This document shows positions 10,340-19,548 of a stretch of 64,000 bases of DNA, piece by piece. The stretch is from Mesorhizobium alhagi CCNWXJ12-2 (GTDB lineage: Bacteria > Pseudomonadota > Alphaproteobacteria > Rhizobiales > Rhizobiaceae): positions 35,625-99,624 of the forward strand of contig NZ_AHAM01000184.1 of the NCBI RefSeq assembly GCF_000236565.1. The letters are read 5' to 3'. Under the pieces are notes generated by a model. The model was not told where the DNA came from. It ran no database searches and was given only the letters and a program-made list of their open reading frames with translations. The position numbers and the translations under genes were made by a program. Positions within the stretch are counted from its first letter, which is position 1. Each line of letters starts with the position of its first letter.

Positions 10340-10729
10340 CTACCAGCTTATGACCGCATCGCTGTAGCGGGCGAGCTTGCGGTCCTTGGTGACGAGGCGG
10401 AGCGGCTCCGTCACCGCCTGAGCCAGAATAAGCATGTCGAAGGGATCCGTGTGCTGGAGATCCAGTGATTCCACTGCGATCGCATGCTCGGCACTGATTT
10501 CAAGGATTCCGTATCCGGTCCGGCGAAAATGGTTCAATGCCTCGATCGCCGATAGCGGCATCCGCCGTCGGCCGCGCAATCGAAACTTGATCGCAATTTC
10601 CCAAAGGCTGACCGTCGAAACAAAAACGTCATTTTCAGGATCGCTGATGATCCCGTGGATTTCGGCCGGGATTGTACTCGCCGAGACCAACGTCCAGATT
10701 GCGGTGTGCGTATCGAGAAGGAGCCTCAC
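10340..10729 (-). CDS. PIN-domain toxin, VapC type, 129 aa
   Basis: Starts MRLLLDTHTAIW, the hallmark of type II PIN toxins, with the first acidic residue D6. Further PIN residues follow in order: NDVFVSTVSLWEIAIK (E48 region), HTDPFDMLILAQA (D97-type acidic residue) and LRLVTKDRKLARY. This is the YdcE/VapC subgroup of Mg-dependent RNases. The ATG overlaps the stop of the antitoxin gene by 4 bp, as expected for a co-translated pair. The pair sits between eno and the ftsB-like gene, which are usually adjacent, so it looks like an inserted module. Confidence 0.9.
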   Translation of the reverse strand: MRLLLDTHTAIWTLVSASTIPAEIHGIISDPENDVFVSTVSLWEIAIKFRLRGRRRMPLSAIEALNHFRRTGYGILEISAEHAIAVESLDLQHTDPFDMLILAQAVTEPLRLVTKDRKLARYSDAVISW

Positions 10730-10983
10730 TCGCTCTGCTCACCGTAAAACATTCTGGCGATGACGTCGTTGTCGGCGTCAAACTCCTCTTGCGTCATTAT
10801 CGGGAACTGACCCTCTAACAATCCCAAGCGCCGCTTTTTAGGTTTGTCCTCAACAGGCACCAGACGCGCGGCCGGCTTGCCGTTGCGGGCGATGATGATC
10901 TCGGATTCGGCGCCGCTTTCGACCGCCTCGACCAGCCGTGACAGGTTGGTCTTCGCTTCCAGCATGTTCACATGGCGGTTCAT
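10726..10983 (-). CDS. Antitoxin, Phd/YefM (VapB) type, 85 aa
   Basis: Start chosen at ATG 10983 (MNRHVNMLEAKTNLSRLVEA), since this is the standard N-terminus of Phd/YefM antitoxins; the longer open frame upstream covers the promoter. Residues 1-50 are the DNA-binding fold with IIIARNGKPAARLVPV, and the C-terminal tail (about 55-85, ending EFDADNDVIARMFYGEQSE) would thread into the PIN toxin. It probably represses its own operon through the palindrome just upstream. Confidence 0.88.
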   Translation of the reverse strand: MNRHVNMLEAKTNLSRLVEAVESGAESEIIIARNGKPAARLVPVEDKPKKRRLGLLEGQFPIMTQEEFDADNDVIARMFYGEQSE

Positions 10984-10994
10984 GACTGACCTCG

Positions 10995-11041
10995 CTTGGC
11001 TAAGCTTGACCAAGTATAGGCTTGCCAAACTGCTGGCGCAA
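10995..11041 (-). promoter_or_regulatory. Promoter and palindromic operator of the toxin-antitoxin operon
   Basis: On the minus strand: TTGCGC (-35, 11041-11036), 17-bp spacer, TATACT (-10, 11018-11013), then an imperfect palindrome at 11014-10995 with CTTGG and CCAAG ends around AAGCTT, 16 of 20 bases symmetric. The palindrome overlaps the -10 edge and the probable transcription start, the usual place for antitoxin autorepression. It ends 11 bp before the antitoxin ATG. Confidence 0.6.
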
Positions 11042-11107
11042 TGGCGCGGGCCGTAACCAGCCATTAAGCATGGCTGCGCCATTGTGGCTGACGAAAGGAA
11101 CCCGCCC

Positions 11108-11434
11108 ATGTGGACACGCCAGCACCGACAGAGAAACACCGGCCGCCTGATCGTGCCCGCGATTTCGGCGGTATTTCTGTCCTATTTCGGCTTCCACGCC
11201 TATCATGGCGAATACGGCATCTATTCCAAATACCAGCTCGAGACCCGTGTGGCGGAGCTCGAGGGAAGGCTCGGCGAAATCCGCGCGCAGCGCATCGAAC
11301 TGGAAAGGCGGGTCCAACTGCTGCATGACGGCACGCTGGAGAAGGACATGCTCGACGAACAGGCGCGCAAGGCGCTCAACCTGTCGCATGAGGACGAAAT
11401 CACCATTATGAGGCCTTCGCGCCAGTATAATTAA
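11108..11434 (+). CDS. Septum formation initiator family protein (FtsB/DivIC-like), 108 aa
   Basis: ATG 11108 follows AAAGGA; a GTG at 11084 is possible. One membrane segment (about residues 14-32, LIVPAISAVFLSYFGFHAYHG) is followed by a coiled coil (YQLETRVAELEGRLGEIRAQRIELERRVQLL) and a short conserved tail (EKDMLDEQARKALNLSHEDEI). This is the FtsB/DivIC layout, a bitopic divisome protein linking FtsQ and FtsL. The position between eno and pdhA is conserved in Hyphomicrobiales. Confidence 0.88.
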   Translation: MWTRQHRQRNTGRLIVPAISAVFLSYFGFHAYHGEYGIYSKYQLETRVAELEGRLGEIRAQRIELERRVQLLHDGTLEKDMLDEQARKALNLSHEDEITIMRPSRQYN

Positions 11435-11450
11435 CCGATCACCGGTTAAT
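11430..11450 (+). terminator. Stem-loop overlapping the ftsB-like stop codon
   Basis: Perfect 8-bp arms ATTAACCG / CGGTTAAT around ATCAC. The stop codon lies inside the left arm. No T-run follows, so it may be a weak terminator or processing site separating this gene from pdhA. Confidence 0.4.
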
Positions 11451-11551
11451 CTCCGATATCCTCAACAAAATGAAGCCTTTAGGCGCATGACAGCCATGCA
11501 TTTTTCCGCATGGCCGAATTGATTGTCGCATGCTAGCTTTTTCTCCTGCAC

Positions 11552-11571
11552 AGGGAGGTGAGCATCTCCCT
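11552..11571 (+). promoter_or_regulatory. Leader hairpin upstream of pdhA
   Basis: AGGGAG and CTCCCT arms around an 8-base loop, 37 bp before the pdhA ATG. Could shape translation of the PDH operon; no known riboswitch class fits. Confidence 0.25.
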
Positions 11572-11607
11572 TGATGTCCGCCAAGAGACATAAACAGGGA
11601 GTGATGC

Positions 11608-12651
11608 ATGGCCGTAGCCGCCAGAAAAGCGTCTGCTAAATCGAAAGCGGACGCAAAGTCCTCATCCGCGCCAGTCGCGCCCAAACCCGCCGAATTCAGC
11701 AAGGAACAGGAACTTTCCGCCTATCGTGGCATGCTCCTGATCCGGCGCTTCGAGGAGAAGGCAGGCCAGCTCTACGGCATGGGCTTCATTGGCGGCTTTT
11801 GTCATCTCTATATCGGCCAGGAAGCGGTCGTCACCGGCCTGAAGATGGCGATGATCGACGGCGACCAGATGATCACCGCCTATCGCGACCACGGCCACAT
11901 GTTGGCGATGGAGCTGTCGCCGCGCGGCGTCATGGCCGAGCTGACCGGACGCCGCGGGGGCCTGTCCAAGGGCAAGGGCGGGTCGATGCATATGTTTTCC
12001 AAGGAAAAGCACTTTTACGGCGGCCACGGCATCGTCGGCGCGCAGGTGTCGCTCGGGACCGGGCTCGCTTTCGCCAACCGCTATCGCGGCAACAACAACG
12101 TCTCGGTGACCTATTTCGGCGACGGCGCCGCCAATCAGGGCCAGGTCTATGAGAGCTTCAACATGGCCTCGCTGTGGAAGCTGCCGGTGATCTATGTCAT
12201 CGAGAACAACCGCTACGCCATGGGCACGTCGGTCGTCCGCTCTTCCGCCGAGACCGATTTTTCGCATCGCGGCCTGTCGTTCCGCATTCCCGGCATCCAG
12301 GTGAACGGCATGGATGTGCGCGCGGTCAAATCGGCCGGCGAAATGGCGACCGAATGGTGCCGCGCCGGCAACGGGCCGATCATCCTGGAAATGCAGACCT
12401 ACCGCTATCGCGGCCATTCCATGTCCGATCCCGCCAAGTACCGCTCCAAGGAGGAGGTGCAGAAAATCCGCGCCGAGCAGGACCCGATCGAGCAGGTGAA
12501 GGCGCGGCTCATCGACAAGAAATGGGCGAGCGAGGACGAATTGAAGGCCATCGACAAGGAGGTTCGCGACATCGTCGCAGACGCCGCCGAATTCGCGCAG
12601 ACCGATCCCGAGCCGGACGTTTCCGAGCTCTGGACCGACATCGTACTCTGA
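11608..12651 (+). CDS. pdhA: Pyruvate dehydrogenase E1 component, alpha subunit, 347 aa
   Basis: Decarboxylates pyruvate with thiamine diphosphate as half of the E1 heterotetramer. Starts with an Ala/Lys/Ser-rich tail (residues 2-30) and then the typical [20 protein letters not shown]. The TPP-binding motif [17 protein letters not shown] and the phosphorylation-loop region [20 protein letters not shown] are intact. The operon continues with pdhB 14 bp downstream and pdhC 12 bp after that. Confidence 0.97.
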   Translation: MAVAARKASAKSKADAKSSSAPVAPKPAEFSKEQELSAYRGMLLIRRFEEKAGQLYGMGFIGGFCHLYIGQEAVVTGLKMAMIDGDQMITAYRDHGHMLAMELSPRGVMAELTGRRGGLSKGKGGSMHMFSKEKHFYGGHGIVGAQVSLGTGLAFANRYRGNNNVSVTYFGDGAANQGQVYESFNMASLWKLPVIYVIENNRYAMGTSVVRSSAETDFSHRGLSFRIPGIQVNGMDVRAVKSAGEMATEWCRAGNGPIILEMQTYRYRGHSMSDPAKYRSKEEVQKIRAEQDPIEQVKARLIDKKWASEDELKAIDKEVRDIVADAAEFAQTDPEPDVSELWTDIVL

Positions 12652-12665
12652 GGGAGGGCGCGAGA

Positions 12666-14099
12666 ATGCCGATCGAAATTCTCATGCCCGCGCTCTCGCC
12701 GACGATGGAGGAGGGCAATGTCTCGAAATGGCTGAAGCAGGAGGGCGACAAGGTCGTCGCCGGCGATGTCATCGCCGAGATCGAGACCGACAAGGCGACT
12801 ATGGAAGTCGAGGCTGTCGATGAAGGCACGCTGGCGAAGATCTTGATCGCGGCGGGCACCGAGGGCGTCAAGGTCAACACGCCGATCGCCGTGCTGACGG
12901 CCGATGGCGAGGATGTCGGCCAGGCCGGCGAGGCGCCGAGCGCGCCGAAGGCGAAGGCGGCCGATTCGGACACGCCGAAGCAGGCCGAAGACGACGCGGG
13001 CGGCAAGGCGCGCGAGCCTTCGCAGGAGCCGAGCGCGGACAAGGACGCAGCCAAAATTCCCGCTGCGCCCAAGGCCGAGATCGCCGCCGATCCGGACATC
13101 CCGGCCGGGACCGAGATGGTTTCGACCACCGTGCGAGAGGCGCTTCGCGACGCCATGGCCGAAGAGATGCGGCGCGACCCCGACGTGTTCATCATGGGCG
13201 AGGAGGTCGCCGAGTACCAGGGCGCCTACAAGATCACGCAGGGCCTGCTGCAGGAATTCGGCGAAAGACGCGTGGTCGACACGCCGATCACCGAGCACGG
13301 CTTCGCCGGCGTCGGTGTCGGCGCGGCGATGGCCGGGCTGAAGCCGATCGTCGAATTCATGACCTTCAACTTCGCCATGCAGGCGATGGACCAGATCATC
13401 AATTCGGCGGCCAAGACGCTCTATATGTCGGGCGGCCAGATGGGTGCGCCGATCGTGTTTCGCGGTCCGAACGGGGCTGCGGCGCGGGTCGCCGCGCAGC
13501 ACAGCCAGGATTATGCCGCCTGGTACAGCCATGTGCCGGGCCTGAAAGTGGTGATGCCCTATACGGCGGCCGACGCGAAAGGGCTGCTCAAGGCAGCGAT
13601 CCGCGACCCTAATCCAGTGATCTTCCTCGAGAACGAGATCCTCTACGGCCAGTCCTTCGACGTGCCGAAGCTGGACGATTTTGTCCTGCCGATCGGCAAG
13701 GCGCGCATCCACAGAGAGGGCAGGGACGTGACGCTCGTCTCGTGGGGCATCGGCATGACCTATGCCGTCAAGGCCGAGGCCGAACTGCGCGGCATGGACA
13801 TCGACGTCGAGATCATCGATCTGAGGACCATCAGGCCGATGGACCTCGACACCGTCATTGCCTCGGTGAAGAAGACCAACCGGCTGGTGGTGGTGGAGGA
13901 GGGATTCCCGCAATCCTCGGTCGGCGATTTCATCGCCAACCAGGTGTCGCAGCGCGCCTTCGACCATCTCGACGCGCCGGTGATCACGATCGCAGGCAAG
14001 GATGTGCCTATGCCCTACGCGGCCAATCTCGAAAAGCTGGCGCTGCCGAATGTGGGCGAAGTGGTCGCGGCGGTGAAAGCCGTCACGTACAGATCGTAG
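12666..14099 (+). CDS. pdhB: Pyruvate dehydrogenase E1 component, beta subunit with N-terminal lipoyl domain, 477 aa
   Basis: ATG 12666 begins a complete lipoyl domain (1-80: [20 protein letters not shown], with the lipoylated lysine in [11 protein letters not shown]), then an Ala/Pro/Lys-rich linker (about 85-140), then the transketolase-like E1-beta body (about 145-477: [52 protein letters not shown] segment). Usual bacterial E1-beta is about 330 aa; the lipoyl extension is typical of Hyphomicrobiales and some relatives. At the DNA level the lipoyl segment closely matches that of pdhC downstream. Confidence 0.97.
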   Translation: MPIEILMPALSPTMEEGNVSKWLKQEGDKVVAGDVIAEIETDKATMEVEAVDEGTLAKILIAAGTEGVKVNTPIAVLTADGEDVGQAGEAPSAPKAKAADSDTPKQAEDDAGGKAREPSQEPSADKDAAKIPAAPKAEIAADPDIPAGTEMVSTTVREALRDAMAEEMRRDPDVFIMGEEVAEYQGAYKITQGLLQEFGERRVVDTPITEHGFAGVGVGAAMAGLKPIVEFMTFNFAMQAMDQIINSAAKTLYMSGGQMGAPIVFRGPNGAAARVAAQHSQDYAAWYSHVPGLKVVMPYTAADAKGLLKAAIRDPNPVIFLENEILYGQSFDVPKLDDFVLPIGKARIHREGRDVTLVSWGIGMTYAVKAEAELRGMDIDVEIIDLRTIRPMDLDTVIASVKKTNRLVVVEEGFPQSSVGDFIANQVSQRAFDHLDAPVITIAGKDVPMPYAANLEKLALPNVGEVVAAVKAVTYRS

Positions 14100-14111
14100 G
14101 GAGGGTGCGAG

Positions 14112-15491
14112 ATGCCCATCAACATCACCATGCCTGCCCTCTCGCCCACGATGGAGGAGGGCAATCTCGCCAAATGGCTGGTCAAGGAGGGCGATAAGGT
14201 CGCTCCAGGCGATGTCATTGCCGAGATAGAGACCGACAAGGCGACGATGGAGGTCGAGGCGGTCGACGAGGGCACGGTGGCGAAGATCGTGGTGCCGGAG
14301 GGGACCGAGGGCGTAAAGGTCAATGCGCTGATCGCGGTGCTCGCGGCCGAAGGCGAGGATGCCGGCGCGGCGGCAAAGGGCGGCAACGGCGCGGCGGAAG
14401 CGCCGAAGGCTGCCGAAACTCTGAAACAGGAGCCGACCGAGACGCCGAAGCAGGAGCCAGCCAAGGCAGAGGCGGCGAAACCCGAACCAGCCAAGGCCGA
14501 GAAGCCTCAGGCGACTCCTGCGGCCAATGGACATGCGGCCGGCGAGCGCACGTTCGCCTCCCCTCTCGCCCGCCGTATCGCAAAAGATGCCGGCATTGAT
14601 ATCGCGGCGGTGACCGGATCCGGCCCGCATGGACGCGTGGTGAAGGCGGATGTCGAATCCGCGATCGCCGGCGGCGAGGCCAAGGCGGCGCCTGCGGAGA
14701 AAGCGGCTCCGGGCGCAGCGCCCGCTGCTGCGGTTAAGCCGATGTCCGACGAGCAGGTGCTGAAGTTGTTCGCCGAAGGCTCCTATGAGCTCATCCCGCA
14801 CGACAGTATGCGCAAGACCATCGCCCGGCGGCTGGTCGAGGCGAAGTCGACCATCCCGCATTTCTATCTCACCCTCGACTGCGAGCTAGACGCGCTGCTT
14901 GCGCTTCGGGCGCAGCTGAATGCCGCCGCTCCGGTGAAGAAGACCGACAAGGGCGAGGTTCCAGCCTACAAGCTTTCGGTCAACGACCTGATCATCAAGG
15001 CGATGGCGCTGGCGCTGCGCGACGTGCCGACGGCGAACGTCTCCTGGACCGAGACGGCCATGGTGCAGCACAAACACGCCGATGTCGGGGTGGCGGTGTC
15101 GATCCCCGGCGGCCTGATCACGCCGATCGTGCGCAAGGCGGACGAAAAGACGCTGTCGGTGATCTCCAACGAGATGAAGGACATGGCGGCAAGGGCGCGC
15201 AACAAAAAGCTGAAGCCGGAGGAATACCAGGGCGGCACCACGGCGGTGTCGAACCTCGGCATGTTCGGCATCAAGGATTTTTCCGCGGTCATCAACCCGC
15301 CGCATGCGACCATTTTGGCGGTCGGCGCGGGCGAGGAGCGGGCGGTGGTGAAGAATGGCGAAGTGAAGATCGCCACGATGATGTCGGTGACGCTGTCGAC
15401 CGACCACCGCGCGGTGGACGGGGCGCTCGGGGCCGAGCTGCTGGTCGCCTTCAAGCGCCATGTCGAGAACCCGATGGGGATGCTGGTTTAG
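14112..15491 (+). CDS. pdhC: Dihydrolipoamide acetyltransferase (PDH E2), 459 aa
   Basis: Transfers the acetyl group from lipoamide to CoA and forms the PDH core. One lipoyl domain (1-80, [11 protein letters not shown]), a Lys/Glu/Pro/Ala linker, the E3-binding domain (about 140-178, [14 protein letters not shown]...GRVVKADVE), a second linker, and the catalytic domain (about 225-459) with the active-site [10 protein letters not shown] near the end. Normal length for an alphaproteobacterial E2 with a single lipoyl domain. Follows pdhB by 12 bp. Confidence 0.97.
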   Translation: MPINITMPALSPTMEEGNLAKWLVKEGDKVAPGDVIAEIETDKATMEVEAVDEGTVAKIVVPEGTEGVKVNALIAVLAAEGEDAGAAAKGGNGAAEAPKAAETLKQEPTETPKQEPAKAEAAKPEPAKAEKPQATPAANGHAAGERTFASPLARRIAKDAGIDIAAVTGSGPHGRVVKADVESAIAGGEAKAAPAEKAAPGAAPAAAVKPMSDEQVLKLFAEGSYELIPHDSMRKTIARRLVEAKSTIPHFYLTLDCELDALLALRAQLNAAAPVKKTDKGEVPAYKLSVNDLIIKAMALALRDVPTANVSWTETAMVQHKHADVGVAVSIPGGLITPIVRKADEKTLSVISNEMKDMAARARNKKLKPEEYQGGTTAVSNLGMFGIKDFSAVINPPHATILAVGAGEERAVVKNGEVKIATMMSVTLSTDHRAVDGALGAELLVAFKRHVENPMGMLV

Positions 15492-15501
15492 GACGGAAGT
15501 C

Positions 15502-16143
15502 ATGAAAACCGTCCTCTGCTACGGCGATTCGCTGACCTGGGGGTACAATGCCGTCGGCCCCAGCCGGCATGCGTTGGCAGACCGTTGGCCGAGCGTGCTG
15601 CAGGCGGCGCTCGGGGAGGGCGTACAGGTCATTGCCGAGGGGCTGAACGGCAGGACGACCGCCTTCGACGATGATCTTGCCGGCGAGGACCGCAACGGCG
15701 CGCGGACGCTGCCGACGCTGCTCGGCACGCATTCGCCGCTGGATCTGATCGTCATCATGCTCGGCTCGAACGACATGAAGCCGTGGATCCATGGCAACCC
15801 GCTGGCGGCCAAGCAGGGTATGGCACGGCTGGTGAAGATCGTGCGCGGTCATGCTTACCCGCTCGATGCGGAGGCGCCGGAGATACTGCTTGTTTCGCCG
15901 CCGCCGGTCAGCCGCACCGAAAATGCCGAGTTTGCCGGCATGTTCGCAGGCGGCGACGCTGCCTCCCGCGAACTGGCGGGCATGTATTCCGAACTGGCGG
16001 ACGAAGTCGGCTGCGGCTTTTTCGATGCGGGTTCGGTTGCCGAAACCACACCGCTTGACGGCGTGCATCTCGACGCCGAGAACACGCGCCGGATTGGCGA
16101 AGCACTCGCGCCCGTGGTGCGCGTGATGCTAGGCCTCAGATGA
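15502..16143 (+). CDS. SGNH/GDSL-family esterase, 213 aa
   Basis: Start ATG 15502, 10 bp after pdhC. The four SGNH blocks are visible: CYGDSLTWG (Ser), a Gly in block II (EGLNGRTTA), GSNDMK (Asn) and DGVHLD (Asp-His pair). No signal peptide, so intracellular; close to rhizobial arylesterases of the GDSL family that act on short acyl esters. It overlaps the next gene by 4 bp (ATGA). Its location inside the PDH operon is recurrent in Mesorhizobium-type genomes as far as I recall, but no link to pyruvate metabolism is known. Confidence 0.88.
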   Translation: MKTVLCYGDSLTWGYNAVGPSRHALADRWPSVLQAALGEGVQVIAEGLNGRTTAFDDDLAGEDRNGARTLPTLLGTHSPLDLIVIMLGSNDMKPWIHGNPLAAKQGMARLVKIVRGHAYPLDAEAPEILLVSPPPVSRTENAEFAGMFAGGDAASRELAGMYSELADEVGCGFFDAGSVAETTPLDGVHLDAENTRRIGEALAPVVRVMLGLR

Positions 16144-16718
16144 CCGGGCAGCTTTCCATCCGCCCGGCCGAACGGCGCGACGCTGCGGAACTCGCGGTGC
16201 TGATCGACGTCGCGTCACACGGCTTCGCAAGCTGGCTGTGGTACGGCGCTGTCATGAAAGGAACTGTCGATACAGCTTTTGAACGCGGTCGCGCCAAGAT
16301 GCGGGGGGATGAACCGGGCGCATGGCGCAGCGCCATCCTTGCCGAATGGGACGGCGAGGTTGCCGGGATGTCGATTGCCTACGATCTCGATGAGAGCGTG
16401 CGCGACAGCGTTGCGCAGCATCCGGTGATCGAACCGCTTCTGGTCTTGCAGCGCAAAGTTGTCGGCGACCGGTTCATCGACAGCCTCGGCGTCTACAAGC
16501 ACCATCGCGGCAAAGGCATAGGGCGCGCCTTGCTTGAGTGGGAGTTCGCCGCGGCAAACGGCAGGCCGGTGAGCCTGATCACCGAGAGCTACAATGAGAC
16601 GGCGCTCAGCCTTTACCGCAGGAACGGCTTCGCGGAAGTCGAGCGCGTCGACGCCGTGCCGTTGTCCGAAAACAGCAAGAGACACGATTGGGTGCTACTC
16701 ACCCGAAACGTGTCATAG
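16140..16718 (+). CDS. GNAT-family N-acetyltransferase, 192 aa
   Basis: Starts on the ATGA shared with the esterase stop. GNAT pattern: N-terminal IRPAERRDAAELAVLIDVA, a beta-bulge strand RFIDSLGVYKHHRGKGIGRALLEW containing the acetyl-CoA pyrophosphate-binding HRGKGIG loop, and a final NETALSLYRRNGFAEVER. Substrate unknown. Translationally coupled with the SGNH esterase, so the pair may act on the same compound, for example acylation and deacylation. Confidence 0.88.
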   Translation: MTGQLSIRPAERRDAAELAVLIDVASHGFASWLWYGAVMKGTVDTAFERGRAKMRGDEPGAWRSAILAEWDGEVAGMSIAYDLDESVRDSVAQHPVIEPLLVLQRKVVGDRFIDSLGVYKHHRGKGIGRALLEWEFAAANGRPVSLITESYNETALSLYRRNGFAEVERVDAVPLSENSKRHDWVLLTRNVS

Positions 16719-16736
16719 AGACGAGGCAGAAAACAC

Positions 16737-18200
16737 ATGGCCGAAGCTTACGACGTCATCATCATCGGTTCGGGCCCGGGCGGTTATGTTGCGGCGATCC
16801 GGGCGGCGCAGCTTGGCCTCAAGACGGCGATCGTCGAGCGCGAGCATCTGGCCGGCATCTGCTCCAACTGGGGCTGCATCCCGACCAAGGCGCTGCTGCG
16901 CTCGGCCGAGATTTTTCACTATGCCGAGCATGCGAAGAATTACGGCCTCAAGGTCGAGGGCAAGGTGACGCCGGATCTGAAGGCGATCGTCGAGCGCTCG
17001 CGCGGGATTGCGCAGCGCATGAATGGCGGTGTCGGCTTCCTGATGAAGAAGAACAAGGTCGACGTGATCTGGGGCGAGGCCAAGCTGACCAAGGCTGCTT
17101 CCGGCGACAAACCGGCCGAGATCGTCGTGTCGAAATCGTCCAAGAAGCCGATGGAGCCGCAGGCGCCGCTGCCCAAGAACACCAAGGGCGAGGGTACCTA
17201 TACCGCCAAGCACATCATTGTTGCGACGGGTGCCCGGCCGCGCGCCCTGCCCGGCATCGAGCCGGACGGCAAGCTGATCTGGACCTATTTCGAGGCGATG
17301 GTGCCGCCGGAAATGCCGAAATCGCTGCTGGTGATGGGTTCGGGCGCGATCGGCATCGAGTTCGCCTCGTTCTACCGCACGATGGGCGTGGACGTGACGG
17401 TCGTGGAACTGCTGCCGGCGGTGATGCCGGTCGAGGACGCGGAAATTTCCGCCTTCGCCAAGAAGCAGTTCGAAAAGCAGGGCATGAAGATCATCCTCGA
17501 AGCCAAGGTGACCAAGGTCGAGAAGGCGGCGAATTCGATCACCGCCCATGTCGAGATGAAGGACGGCAAGGTCGAGAAGATAACGGCCGACCGGCTGATC
17601 TCGGCGGTCGGCGTGCAGGGCAATGTCGAAAATCTCGGGCTGGAGGCGCTGGGCGTCAAAACCGACCGCGGCACGGTGGTGATCGACGGCTACTGCAAGA
17701 CCAATGTGCCGGGCATCTACGCGATCGGCGACGTCGCCGGCCCGCCCATGCTTGCCCACAAGGCAGAGCACGAGGCGGTGATCTGCGTCGAACAGATCGC
17801 CGGCCTGCCGAACGTCCATCCGATGGACAAGCTGAAGATACCGGGATGCACCTACTGCAGCCCGCAGGTGGCGTCGGTCGGCCTGACCGAAGCCAAGGCC
17901 AAGGCCGAGGGCCGCGACATCCGCGTCGGCCGCTTTCCCTTCGTGGCCAACGGCAAGGCGATCGCGCTCGGCGAGGACCAAGGGCTGGTGAAGACCATAT
18001 TCGACAAGAAGACCGGGCAACTGCTCGGCGCGCATATGGTGGGTGCGGAAGTCACCGAACTCATCCAGGGTTTCGTCGTCGCAATGAACTTGGAAACCAC
18101 CGAGGAAGAGCTGATGCACTCTATCTTCCCGCATCCGACGCTGTCGGAAATGATGAAGGAAAGCGTGCTCGACGCCTATGGCCGCGCGCTGAACGCATGA
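16737..18200 (+). CDS. lpdA: Dihydrolipoamide dehydrogenase (E3), 487 aa
   Basis: Reoxidises dihydrolipoamide with NAD+. FAD-binding GSGPGGYVAAIRAAQLG at the N-terminus, the redox-active disulphide in GICSNWGCIPTKALL (C-x4-C), NAD-binding GSGAIGIEFASFY, and the dimer-interface catalytic HPTLSEMMKE near the C-terminus. Residues about 130-160 carry a Lys/Pro-rich insertion (SKSSKKPMEPQAPLPKN) found in this E3 subgroup. Part of the PDH operon although separated from pdhC by two unrelated genes. Confidence 0.97.
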   Translation: MAEAYDVIIIGSGPGGYVAAIRAAQLGLKTAIVEREHLAGICSNWGCIPTKALLRSAEIFHYAEHAKNYGLKVEGKVTPDLKAIVERSRGIAQRMNGGVGFLMKKNKVDVIWGEAKLTKAASGDKPAEIVVSKSSKKPMEPQAPLPKNTKGEGTYTAKHIIVATGARPRALPGIEPDGKLIWTYFEAMVPPEMPKSLLVMGSGAIGIEFASFYRTMGVDVTVVELLPAVMPVEDAEISAFAKKQFEKQGMKIILEAKVTKVEKAANSITAHVEMKDGKVEKITADRLISAVGVQGNVENLGLEALGVKTDRGTVVIDGYCKTNVPGIYAIGDVAGPPMLAHKAEHEAVICVEQIAGLPNVHPMDKLKIPGCTYCSPQVASVGLTEAKAKAEGRDIRVGRFPFVANGKAIALGEDQGLVKTIFDKKTGQLLGAHMVGAEVTELIQGFVVAMNLETTEEELMHSIFPHPTLSEMMKESVLDAYGRALNA

Positions 18201-18281
18201 CAGCCTGCCACGGGCAGGGCTGTTTCGGCAGGGTGATCTGACATATATGCGGGTTCTGGCTGAGCGGAACAGGAGCAGGTG

Positions 18282-18566
18282 ATGGAACAGAGCGTCGGTA
18301 TAATGGGCATGCCGGGCGTCGGCTTTTTCGGCATGCTCCTGATCGGATTTCTCGCCGGTTACGTCGCCGAGAAGGCGATGAACCGCAATCACGGGCTGTT
18401 CACCAACATACTGGTCGGCATCGCCGGCTCGTTTGTCGGCGGCACGCTCGCCGGGCTGCTCAACTTCCAGTATCAGGGCTTCCTCGGAAACCTGATCGTG
18501 GCGGTCGCCGGCGCGGTTCTGCTGCTCTGGATTTTCGGACGGGCCAAGGCGAGCGGAGTGAACTGA
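18282..18566 (+). CDS. GlsB/YeaQ/YmgE family membrane protein, 94 aa
   Basis: ATG 18282 preceded by AGGAG. Three hydrophobic helices with glycine-rich turns: [39 protein letters not shown] and [17 protein letters not shown]. This is the transglycosylase-associated (misnamed) small inner membrane family, often stress-related. It lies between lpdA and lipA, 5 bp before lipA, so it is probably co-transcribed with lipA. Confidence 0.88.
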   Translation: MEQSVGIMGMPGVGFFGMLLIGFLAGYVAEKAMNRNHGLFTNILVGIAGSFVGGTLAGLLNFQYQGFLGNLIVAVAGAVLLLWIFGRAKASGVN

Positions 18567-18571
18567 ACATT

Positions 18572-19537
18572 ATGGTCACGATACTCGACACGATTTCGAA
18601 CGCGCCGCGGCTGAGGCACCCCGAAAAGGCGCACCGGCCGGACCAGGAGGTGCTGCGCAAGCCCGACTGGATCCGGGTCAAGGCGCCGACCTCCAAGGGT
18701 TATGCGGAAACGCGCGAGATCGTGAAGTCGCACAAGCTCGTCACGGTCTGCGAGGAGGCCGGCTGCCCCAACATCGGCGAGTGCTGGGAAAAGAAGCACG
18801 CGACCTTCATGATCATGGGCGAGATCTGCACCCGCGCCTGCGCGTTCTGCAACGTCTCGACGGGGCGGCCGACGGCACTCGACCCGAACGAGCCGGACAG
18901 CGTCGCCAAGGCGGTGAAGCAGATGGGGCTCAGCCACGTCGTCATCACCTCGGTCGACCGCGACGACCTCGACGATGGCGGCGCGCAGCATTTCGCCGAT
19001 GTCATCCACGCGATCCGCGCGGCGACGCCGCAGACGACGGTCGAGATCCTGACGCCGGACTTTTTGCGCAAGGACGGGGCGCTGGAGATCGTCGTGGCGG
19101 CCAAGCCCGACGTCTTCAACCACAATCTCGAAACGGTGGCGTCGAACTACCTGACGGTGCGGCCCGGCGCGCGCTATTTCCATTCGATAAGGCTACTGCA
19201 ACGGGTCAAGGAGCTCGATCCCTCGATCTTCACCAAGTCCGGCATCATGGTGGGGCTGGGCGAGGAGCGGAACGAGATCCTGCAACTGATGGACGACCTG
19301 CGCTCGGCCGATGTCGACTTCATGACGATCGGCCAGTATCTGCAGCCGACCAAAAAGCACCATCCGGTGAAGAAGTTCGTCACGCCGGAGGAGTTCAAAT
19401 CCTACGAGACGATCGGCAAGTCGAAGGGCTTCCTGCTGGTCGCATCGAGCCCGCTGACCCGCTCGTCACATCACGCCGGTGACGATTTCGCAAAGCTTCG
19501 CGCCGCGCGCGAAGCGTTTCTGAGCAAATCCGCGTAA
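18572..19537 (+). CDS. lipA: Lipoyl synthase, 321 aa
   Basis: Radical SAM enzyme that inserts two sulphurs into octanoylated domains such as those of PdhB and PdhC encoded just upstream. Auxiliary cluster cysteines in [13 protein letters not shown], the SAM cluster [10 protein letters not shown] (C-x3-C-x2-C), and the C-terminal serine motif [15 protein letters not shown]. Normal length. Encoding it beside PDH makes metabolic sense because PDH is a main client. Confidence 0.97.
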   Translation: MVTILDTISNAPRLRHPEKAHRPDQEVLRKPDWIRVKAPTSKGYAETREIVKSHKLVTVCEEAGCPNIGECWEKKHATFMIMGEICTRACAFCNVSTGRPTALDPNEPDSVAKAVKQMGLSHVVITSVDRDDLDDGGAQHFADVIHAIRAATPQTTVEILTPDFLRKDGALEIVVAAKPDVFNHNLETVASNYLTVRPGARYFHSIRLLQRVKELDPSIFTKSGIMVGLGEERNEILQLMDDLRSADVDFMTIGQYLQPTKKHHPVKKFVTPEEFKSYETIGKSKGFLLVASSPLTRSSHHAGDDFAKLRAAREAFLSKSA

Positions 19538-19548
19538 CTCCCAGATTC

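Noticed and set aside
12405..14861. Very long minus-strand frame (818 codons) opposite pdhB and pdhC
   Set aside because: An antisense shadow produced by high third-position GC. The translation is rich in Arg, His, Leu and Gly, has no family match, and both plus-strand genes are certain.
16713..18392. 559-codon minus-strand frame opposite lpdA
   Set aside because: Shadow of lpdA, no ribosome site and no recognisable domain.
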